Part shown: piece by piece, positions 58,258 to 64,000 of the stretch
Numbering within the stretch: the stretch's first letter is position 1
Layout: each line of letters begins with the position of its first letter
Origin: CAZUHB01 sp964620445
GTDB lineage: Bacteria; Planctomycetota; B15-G4; CAYZWU01
Assembly: GCA_964620445.1 (NCBI GenBank)
Contig: CAZUHB010000028.1
Coordinates: forward strand, 16,433-80,432
DNA length: 64,000 nt
Reading direction: 5' to 3'
Translations under genes and position numbers: made by a program
The notes under the pieces: generated by a model
The model's database searches: none
The model's input: the letters and a program-made list of their open reading frames with translations, nothing else
What the model was told of the DNA's origin: nothing

Positions 58258-58287
58258 ACAGCCCAAATCGTGGGCTGAACAGCCCAA
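58242..58287. repeat. 21-bp tandem hairpin repeat, 2 copies, across a stop codon
   Basis: Two identical 21-bp units (58242-58262, 58263-58283) each contain TGGGCT-GAAC-AGCCCA. The first TGA of the array is the yjbQ stop. The two stacked hairpins sit between convergent genes and may work as a bidirectional terminator, although no T-run follows directly. Confidence 0.93.
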
Positions 58288-58295
58288 GGCGGTTT

Positions 58296-59240
58296 TCAAT
58301 CGACGGCCGTGAAGAGGACCCGGCGGGCGGCGGTATCCACGGTGACCGCGAAGCGGGAGAGGAAGTCGTTGCCCAGGACCCCATCGATGACAGGAATCTT
58401 GTCGGCCGGCTTGAAGTTCTTGAATTCGAACTGGACTGGAATCGCGGTCATGTCGAGGCCCGCGAGCAGGAAGGAATGAGGTTTCTTACCCCGCCGCCAG
58501 GCGGCCTGCGATGCCACACTCTTCTTCACCCACGACTGAGCGCAGGCCGTGTTCAGTTGAAAAAAGAAGGGTCCCTTGTCGTTGATACGCACGGAGCAGC
58601 AGAAGGGAGCGGGCGCCATCGCGTAATCGACCTCCCACGGTGAGGGAGGCGTCTTGGTTTTCTCTGAGCCATCTTCGGCCTCGTCCCCTTTTTGCGGATC
58701 GGCGCTGATGAAGCGGAGGCGGTACTCGGCGAAGTCGATCACGATCTTCCGTCCCTGAAAAACACCGAATCCGATCACGCCGCTCACCGTTCTTGCCTGG
58801 AGGACCGAAGCGTTGCGCTTGGAAAACTTGTGCAGAAGGTTCTGTTTTTCCACGATGACCGGCAGGTCGTCGATCGACTCCTTCTGGCCGAACTTCAGGC
58901 CGATCGTCTTCTCCTCGCCGAGGGAGAGTTTTTCGGCGAAGGCCTCGTCGAGCGTGCACGGCCGATCGCTGTCCATGTCGAGCAGGAAAATACCGGGGAT
59001 CACGTTTCCCGAACTGACGGTCAGGACCTCGACCAGAAGGCAGCCATCGAGAATCATGAAACCGACACCGTCTTTCTGCAGCCTGAAACCGCCCAGGACC
59101 TGGTCCCTGAAGGCAGGCTTCTCGTCGCGCGGCGCCTCCTGCGGGATCCCTTCGCCGGCGAGAATCGGGTTCTCGAGACAGGGCGCCATCAGGGCTGCGG
59201 CGATCACGATGCCGATGATCTTGAGGCCTTGGGGGAACAC
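58296..59240 (-). CDS. Retropepsin-like aspartyl-protease-fold protein with degenerate catalytic motifs
   Basis: The 314-residue product has an export signal and two pepsin-like half-domains. The conserved C-terminal strand VIDGVLGNDFLSRFAVTVD and the earlier VIGFGVFQGRKIVIDF are typical of bacterial retropepsin-like proteins. The catalytic D-T/S-G triads are missing: the expected places read LLDMDSD and QLNTACA, so proteolysis is unlikely. I use the GTG at 59240 because AGGAGGT lies 11 nt before it and the signal peptide follows. A longer frame from 59327 lacks a ribosome site. Confidence 0.68.
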   Translation of the reverse strand: MFPQGLKIIGIVIAAALMAPCLENPILAGEGIPQEAPRDEKPAFRDQVLGGFRLQKDGVGFMILDGCLLVEVLTVSSGNVIPGIFLLDMDSDRPCTLDEAFAEKLSLGEEKTIGLKFGQKESIDDLPVIVEKQNLLHKFSKRNASVLQARTVSGVIGFGVFQGRKIVIDFAEYRLRFISADPQKGDEAEDGSEKTKTPPSPWEVDYAMAPAPFCCSVRINDKGPFFFQLNTACAQSWVKKSVASQAAWRRGKKPHSFLLAGLDMTAIPVQFEFKNFKPADKIPVIDGVLGNDFLSRFAVTVDTAARRVLFTAVD

Positions 59241-59471
59241 TTTTTTCCGCGACCTCCTCCCGAGGGGGCTCACTTGTGGGAACAAAAGAAATTCGCCCCA
59301 GTTTATACCACACCGCTCGAGGGTCACGGAAGCCTTGATTGCCGCAACCGATCCATATTATGATGCAGCCGCGCATTCCGGTCCGTCTATCAGTCTCGGC
59401 CCGGAAAGCCCGTACCCGAGAGCGGGCCGCTCGATTTCGGGCAGGCGACACCGATTCGCGGTTTGGGAGGG

Positions 59472-60839
59472 ATGACCTTGGACGAAAACGGACATGACGG
59501 ACCCAACGAGGCGCACGATGCTCCTCGACGGGCACAGGGTGATGAGGAGACTCTCGCGCCCTCGGTGCGGTACAGGCGGAAAGCCGTTCTCGGCCGGGGG
59601 GGAATGGCGTCGGTCCACAAGGCCTTCGACCGCGCGCTGCGACGCAACGTGGCGATCAAGTCGTTGCGAAAGGATCTTCTCGAAGAAGAGGGATTCGGGG
59701 AGCGGTTCCTCGAGGAAGCGCAGATCACCGCCCAGCTTCAGCATCCGGGCATCGCTCCCCTCTACGACTTCGGCTACCTCGGTGGCGGGCTGCCCTATTT
59801 CACGATGAAGCCGCTCGACGGGCTCACCCTCGAGGAGATCCTGGAGGAATCAGAGGTGCCGGGCTCGGCGTGGACGCTTCACAAGCTGCTCCAGGTCTTC
59901 CTGAAAGTCTGCGAAACCGTGGCCTACGGCCACTCGCGAAAGGTCATCCATCGCGACCTCAAACCATCCAACGTCATGGTCGGCGAATATGGCGAGGTGA
60001 TCGTCATGGACTGGGGTATTTCGAAGATCGTGACAGGCCAGAACGGAACGACGACCGCCGCGCCGTCGAGCGGAAAGGACGAAACGCAGGGGAGCGACGT
60101 GGTCACCCTGAGGAACCTCGACTTCAACGAAACCGCACCGGGCGAGATGGTCGGCACGCCGCGATACATGTCCCCCGAGCAGGCGCGCGGCGATGTCGAC
60201 AAGATCGATGCCCTGAGCGACATCTACTCGCTCGGCGTCATTCTCTTCAAGATTCTCACCAAGAGGTTCCCCTTCGATGACAACGCGTACAACACGCTCA
60301 CCTTCATGACATTCCAGGCGCCCCGCCCCCAGCTCGTCAATCCGGCGATCCCTCTCGAGCTGTCGCGAATCTGCACGCGCTGCCTTTCGCCGGAGAGGAA
60401 AGGACGCTTCCAGTCGGTCGATTCCCTGATCAAGGAGCTCAATCTCTTCCTCGACCGCGGCTCGTCGTTCAGACGGATCATGTTCAAGGAGGGGACGCGC
60501 ATCATCACGCGGGGGGAAGCCGCCGACTGCGCGTACTTCATTATCAGCGGCGATGCCGAGGTGCACGACGCCCAGGAGGGCAAGAAGGTCGTCTACGCCA
60601 CGCTGGGCGCTGGAGACGTGTTCGGCGAGATGGCTCTCCTCACCGGCGAGGCGCGATCGGCTCACGTTTCGGCAAAGACCGACCTGGCCGTGCTCGTCTT
60701 CGACCGGAAAGCGATCACCGAGGAGCTCAACAAGGTCCAGCCCTGGATGGGCGACCTGATCCAGAACCTTGCCGACAAGCTGGTCAAGCTCAATTCGAAA
60801 TACGCCGAGCTGCAGGCGCGATCGGGAAACGGCGGCTGA
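59472..60839 (+). CDS. Ser/Thr protein kinase with C-terminal cyclic-nucleotide-binding domain
   Basis: The roughly 455-residue cytoplasmic product has a PknB-type kinase domain (about 35-330): glycine loop LGRGGMASVHKAF, VAIK lysine, catalytic loop HRDLKPSNVM, DWG in place of DFG, and GTPRYMSPEQARG. A cNMP-binding domain follows (about 340-440: IFKEGTRI-like opening, GDVFGEMALLTGEARSAHV phosphate cassette). Second-messenger control of the kinase is likely. GGGAGGG lies directly before ATG 59472, so TTG 59478 (7 nt spacing) may be the real start. TTG 59463 is also open. It is a single gene. Confidence 0.88.
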   Translation: MTLDENGHDGPNEAHDAPRRAQGDEETLAPSVRYRRKAVLGRGGMASVHKAFDRALRRNVAIKSLRKDLLEEEGFGERFLEEAQITAQLQHPGIAPLYDFGYLGGGLPYFTMKPLDGLTLEEILEESEVPGSAWTLHKLLQVFLKVCETVAYGHSRKVIHRDLKPSNVMVGEYGEVIVMDWGISKIVTGQNGTTTAAPSSGKDETQGSDVVTLRNLDFNETAPGEMVGTPRYMSPEQARGDVDKIDALSDIYSLGVILFKILTKRFPFDDNAYNTLTFMTFQAPRPQLVNPAIPLELSRICTRCLSPERKGRFQSVDSLIKELNLFLDRGSSFRRIMFKEGTRIITRGEAADCAYFIISGDAEVHDAQEGKKVVYATLGAGDVFGEMALLTGEARSAHVSAKTDLAVLVFDRKAITEELNKVQPWMGDLIQNLADKLVKLNSKYAELQARSGNGG

Positions 60840-60864
60840 CAACTGAGGAGGGAGCGGACGAGCG

Positions 60865-60877
60865 GCACGTTCCGTGC
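60865..60877. terminator. Weak hairpin between convergent genes
   Basis: GCACG-TTC-CGTGC, followed by GTCTTT, lies in the 70-bp space between the kinase gene and the convergent phosphomutase-like gene. The stem is short and the T-run poor, so termination here is only plausible. Confidence 0.3.
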
Positions 60878-60909
60878 GTCTTTCAACGCGCCCGAATCGA
60901 CGGGCGGTG

Positions 60910-61815
60910 TCATCCGCGGAGCAGGTCGAGGATCAGGCGGGGAACGTCCTGAATCGTTTCGAGACGGCTCCGAGCCTCCTCGGCGCTCCTCCCCCACAAA
61001 ACAGTGAGGGCCGGATTGCGGGTGTGGCCCTTCACCGTCAGATCCTCGATGTTGCCGTGATCGCTCGTGACGATCACCAGAGTTTCGGCGAGGTCGATCG
61101 ACTGCAGCGCCGATTCCAGAAACCGCTCCAGCCCCAGAAGCTCCGTGAGTGAACGATCCATGTCGCACGAGTGGCCCGCCCCGTCGGTGCGGAAATATTC
61201 GTAGAGAAGAAAGTCGAAATCGGCCGAGCGGCGTCCGAGGATCGCACCCGCTTCCTCGGGCGAGTAGAGGGGCACATCGAAACCTCTCTCCCGGAGCGAT
61301 CTGTTCGTGAAATCCTGATAGATCGAGCGGCCGGCGGCCACGTCGTCGAGGGTAAAGAAGGGCAGTCCGGCCGCGCCGTTGGTCCAGGTCGTCACGGAGA
61401 GGGGTTTCTTCCAGATCGCCCGGCCCAGTTCGAAGAAGCGGGGACGGAAGGCGTTGAGAAAGGCGCATTTCAGGCCGAGCTCCCTGATCTTCTTGAGCAG
61501 GGAATGCTCCATGATCACGGCGCGCAAGGCGCTGTTCGGAAATCCGAAGAGATGCCGTCCGAGCAGACGGGGCGCGTTGATTCCGGTGAGGAGCGCTGTC
61601 TGGCCCGTGGCGCTCTGCGGGATGCCGTCCACACCGAGCGCCGCGTCGAGACCGATCGACAGGCCGTTGTTGCGGACCCGGCCCGGAAAGGGCCCGTCCT
61701 TGAACACGCTCAGATGCCCGTCCGGTATGGCGGCGAGCGGATTCGCGGCCCGATCCCGATCCCCCACACCGAGACCGTCTACAAAAAAAAGGACGACACG
61801 CGGATTCAGTCGCAT
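60910..61815 (-). CDS. Alkaline-phosphatase-superfamily metalloenzyme (phosphomutase-like)
   Basis: The 301-residue cytoplasmic product belongs to the metalloenzyme family of phosphoglycerate mutase, phosphopentomutase and alkaline phosphatase. Metal site 1 is VVLFFVDGLGVGD, the nucleophile loop is SATGQTALLTG, and site 2 is EYFRTDGAGHSCDMD with VTSDHGNIEDL and KGHTRNPALTVLWG. It is much shorter than independent phosphoglycerate mutase (about 510 residues) and lacks its inserted domain, so the substrate is unknown. ATG 61815 is preferred over GTG 61827. Confidence 0.82.
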   Translation of the reverse strand: MRLNPRVVLFFVDGLGVGDRDRAANPLAAIPDGHLSVFKDGPFPGRVRNNGLSIGLDAALGVDGIPQSATGQTALLTGINAPRLLGRHLFGFPNSALRAVIMEHSLLKKIRELGLKCAFLNAFRPRFFELGRAIWKKPLSVTTWTNGAAGLPFFTLDDVAAGRSIYQDFTNRSLRERGFDVPLYSPEEAGAILGRRSADFDFLLYEYFRTDGAGHSCDMDRSLTELLGLERFLESALQSIDLAETLVIVTSDHGNIEDLTVKGHTRNPALTVLWGRSAEEARSRLETIQDVPRLILDLLRG

Positions 61816-61926
61816 TGTTCCAGTCACTGCCCGTCTTCAAAAACCGGTCGAATCCCAATGTATAGCATCTTCCCGGCCTCTCCGCGAACCCTCTTTCTGT
61901 TCCGCCTTCTTGACGCACATGGAGGA

Positions 61927-63492
61927 ATGATTTTCACTTGGATCATGTCGCCACAACGAAAAGACAGTATTCCGCCGAACAACCGACCGGCACCAGGACC
62001 GGAACGCCTCGCCGGTCTGATGTCGGCGGCGGGCATTCAGCTCGACCAGAAACAGATCGAACAGCTCTGGGCCTTCCACTCATTCCTGAGGGAACGGAAC
62101 CGCGAACTGAACATGACACGGATCCACAACTTCGAGAACATCGTTCTCAAGCACTTCGTGGACTGCATGCTGGTCGCACGGCTCGTCGACCTCCCGTCGC
62201 CGTTGATCGACATCGGCTCGGGCCCAGGTTTTCCCGGTATTCCGCTCAAGATCGTCCGGCCCGACATCCGCCTCGTTTTGGCCGAGGGACGCGCCCGTCG
62301 CGCCGCGTTCCTCGAGGAGGCCGTCCGCCTTCTCGATTTCGACGATGTCGAGGTGTACGGCCACAAGGTCGGAATCGCCAACAACCCGGCCAAGGACCTG
62401 GCCGTCTCTTTCGAGGGAGCGATCACGCGCGCTCTCGAGGAGATCCCCGGCACCTTGAGGCGGGTCCTTCCCCTGATCGAGCCTGAAGGCCGTGTCCTGC
62501 TCATGAAGGGACCGGACTGCGGAGACGAACTGGAAGAAGCTGCCCGCATGGGGGCCGATGCGTACCGTCTCGAGGAAGATATTCCCTACACCTTGCCCGG
62601 CTCCGACCATCGCCGGCGTCTCTGCGTGTTCGTGAAGATCGGCGAGAAGCTCGCCAGCCGGTACGAGGCAGCGGCCGTCTCTCACGACGGACCTGTCAAG
62701 GAGATCACATCGGAGACGAATCCGACCTTTCGCTCCCTTCTCTCCCTGCACACGGCGCGCGGCATACGCAAGGCCGGCCAAGCGGTCATCGCCGGAGCAC
62801 GGCCCGTGGCAGAGGTGATCGAGGCCGAGCCCGAACTCTGCAGAGCGTGGATCACTCCCCTGCCGGGAAGGTCGGTATGCGAGGAGCTTGCCGCGGCCGC
62901 GCCGCCAAGCGCGGCCCCCCCATCCCTGCGCTGGTTACGGCTGAGCGCGCCGTTGTTCAAGAAACTCGATATCTCGGGCACCCGGTCACCGCTCCTGCTC
63001 ACCGGTCTTCCACCGCGGGAGGAATGGTCCGACAAGGCATGGCCCGCGGGGTGCACACTCTTCGTGCCCTTCCAGGATCCGGAGAATGTGGGCGCCGTGA
63101 TCCGAACCGCGGCAGCTTTCGGTATCAGTTCGCTCGTGCTTCTCCGGGAAGCGGCCAATCCCTTTCTTCCGCGGAGCCAGCGGGCGGCCGGGAGCGCCCT
63201 CTTTCGGATCCCGATGTTCAGAGGACCGTCGATCGAGGACCTCGATGTCACGGGGGCTCCCTTGATCGTCCTCTCGCAGGAAGGGCAGGAGATGGGGTCC
63301 TTTGATTTCCCCTCCGCTTTCGGTCTCCTGGCCGGAATGGAGGGACCGGGTCTACCGGCGGACCTTCGGAAACCGGAACGAAATCGGAAAATCCTCTCCA
63401 TTCCGATGGAACCGGGCGCCGAATCGCTCAACGCGGCCACGGCCACGGCGATCGGTCTCTACTGCTGGCGTCAGCAGCAAGAACAATCCTGA
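61927..63492 (+). CDS. rsmG: Fusion: RsmG 16S rRNA methyltransferase + SPOUT (TrmH/SpoU) RNA methyltransferase
   Basis: The 521-residue product joins two RNA methyltransferases. Residues about 20-225 are RsmG (16S rRNA G527 N7): SFLRERNRELNMTRI, LVDLPSPLIDIGSGPGFPGI (SAM loop), VLAEGRARRAAFL. After a linker, about 235-515 is a SpoU/TrmH-type protein with a substrate-binding N-terminal part and a SPOUT domain: VPFQDPENVGAVIRTAAAFG (motif 1), LIVLSQEG (motif 2) and LSIPMEPGAESLNAATATAIG (motif 3). RsmG is normally a separate ~210-residue protein. GGAGG sits directly before ATG 61927. ATG 61945 is an alternative. Confidence 0.9.
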   Translation: MIFTWIMSPQRKDSIPPNNRPAPGPERLAGLMSAAGIQLDQKQIEQLWAFHSFLRERNRELNMTRIHNFENIVLKHFVDCMLVARLVDLPSPLIDIGSGPGFPGIPLKIVRPDIRLVLAEGRARRAAFLEEAVRLLDFDDVEVYGHKVGIANNPAKDLAVSFEGAITRALEEIPGTLRRVLPLIEPEGRVLLMKGPDCGDELEEAARMGADAYRLEEDIPYTLPGSDHRRRLCVFVKIGEKLASRYEAAAVSHDGPVKEITSETNPTFRSLLSLHTARGIRKAGQAVIAGARPVAEVIEAEPELCRAWITPLPGRSVCEELAAAAPPSAAPPSLRWLRLSAPLFKKLDISGTRSPLLLTGLPPREEWSDKAWPAGCTLFVPFQDPENVGAVIRTAAAFGISSLVLLREAANPFLPRSQRAAGSALFRIPMFRGPSIEDLDVTGAPLIVLSQEGQEMGSFDFPSAFGLLAGMEGPGLPADLRKPERNRKILSIPMEPGAESLNAATATAIGLYCWRQQQEQS

Positions 63493-63504
63493 AAGACATG
63501 CATG

Positions 63505-63553
63505 AAAAAAAATAGGCTGGTGTACCGTGGATGATACCACCGATACACCAGCC
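63505..63553 (-). terminator. Intrinsic terminator for leftward transcription
   Basis: A long hairpin at 63515-63553 pairs GGCTGGTGTA with TACACCAGCC (10 bp) around an inner GTGG-ATGATA-CCAC. On the minus strand it is followed by an eight-T run (A-run at 63505-63512). It would end a transcript coming from the right, and may also stop rsmG read-through. Confidence 0.8.
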
Positions 63554-64000
63554 ACCCCCTACTGACCCAGCCAGAATAGCGCCGAGGCGCTACAATCCCT
63601 GAGCTCCTTGACTTCGTTCAGCCAGAAGCGAGCCAAACAATGTTATCTCACAAGCCGGTTACCGAGTTCTTCGCAACAATCTGTTGCGAAAAACTCGGAA
63701 AACCGTGCTCCCATCGTTCATTCCCTGAACCGGGCTCTCCTGGTCGTTTCTGTTGTCAATTCAAACTCGACAGTCTCTATCTCAAGACAACGAGAGAGTT
63801 GGTTACCTCCGTCCCTCTGAAGTAGAGTTGCCGTCGGCCGCCGGAACAGGACCCTTATTTAGTGTTTTTTACGTATATTTATTTCAAATTCGTCTTCCAC
63901 AGCCGCTCGAAAAGTAGAGGAACATCCGCAACCATTTATCATCAAAAAAGGGTGCAAGTTTCTGCCTACGCACAATCACGCCGCTTGAGACAAACGGAGA
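63554..64000. other. AT-richer, hairpin-rich region without a convincing gene
   Basis: The last 447 bp are visibly less GC-rich than the rest. They hold TAGCGC-CGAG-GCGCTA (63577-63592), a 17-bp near-perfect stem with a 3-base loop (63662-63698, one mismatch), and GTTGTC/GACAAC 28 bp apart (63752-63791). An AT-rich run spans about 63853-63892. Small frames (for example 63640-63825, plus) look non-coding. With the leftward terminator at its left end, a structured RNA on the minus strand or the edge of a mobile element are both possible. I recognise no rRNA, tmRNA, RNase P or 6S signature. Confidence 0.4.

Noticed and set aside
63640..63825. A 61-codon plus-strand frame near the right edge
   Set aside because: No ribosome site, contains the long 17-bp hairpin, and the sequence has no protein-like pattern.

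Overview
The window is a GC-rich stretch of a bacterial chromosome, almost certainly from a metagenome assembly. Gene content resembles Planctomycetes and other PVC or FCB-superphylum-like lineages. The markers are PQQ-type propeller proteins with an embedded methyltransferase, hydrazine-synthase-alpha-like cytochromes, a mutarotase-sodium/solute symporter fusion, many secreted proteins, a DWG-type Ser/Thr kinase, and TMTC/TPR membrane proteins. No rRNA, tRNA, CRISPR array, prophage or intact insertion sequence was seen. The lineage is inferred from family content only.

Layout, left to right. (1) 1-2527: end of an unknown gene, a CorA Mg2+ channel and a Tat-exported hydroxypyruvate-isomerase-like TIM barrel. 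(2) 2643-7680: a plus-strand operon with a corrinoid protein, two ModA-like lipoproteins, a ferric-reductase-like membrane protein, a permease and an ATPase. (3) 15836-7643, minus: a secreted/anchored protein, a MacB/LolCDE-type exporter and a giant secreted propeller protein. (4) 16210-18973: two convergent secreted proteins around a strong terminator. (5) 26382-19273, minus: HzsA-like cytochrome, propeller/diheme protein, Rid-family protein and a lipoprotein LanC homologue. (6) 35854-26551, minus: a sialic-acid and amino-sugar operon (O-acetylesterase, DSD1-type PLP enzyme, sialidase, mutarotase-symporter fusion, GH123-like enzyme). (7) 36211-43738, plus: a membrane protein, a degenerate sulfatase-TPR protein, an intact sulfatase-fold enzyme and a TMTC-like glycosyltransferase. 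(8) 46406-43848, minus: a TPR protein and SelD. (9) 46540-50838, plus: secreted protein, ABC exporter and M28 peptidase. (10) 53424-50747, minus: CstA and a PAP2 phosphatase. (11) 53572-58257, plus: a CDF-HflK fusion, HflC, HflK and YjbQ. (12) 58296-63492: a pseudo-aspartyl-protease, a kinase with a cNMP-binding domain, a phosphomutase-like enzyme and an RsmG-SPOUT fusion. (13) 63493-64000: an AT-richer, hairpin-rich end with no convincing gene.

Three results are not visible from simple ORF calling. First, selD is a selenoprotein gene: its reading frame crosses an in-frame UGA at 44849-44847, placed exactly where the catalytic Cys/Sec of SelD belongs. A bSECIS-like hairpin follows 9 nt later, and the frame continues upstream into a small Cys/His-rich domain. 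Second, both 100-N gaps (5186-5285 and 39892-39991) lie between contig ends that are identical over exactly 55 bp. Collapsing that overlap restores one open frame in each case, so the gaps are scaffolding artefacts rather than missing sequence. Third, at least seven loci carry their own 18-21-bp tandem repeat, most with a hairpin-forming unit. The five inside genes have lengths divisible by three, and two more straddle stop codons between convergent genes.

The best candidates for an undescribed system are the four-gene HzsA-like/propeller-cytochrome/Rid/LanC-lipoprotein operon, and the SPFH operon whose first gene joins a cation-diffusion facilitator to HflK.
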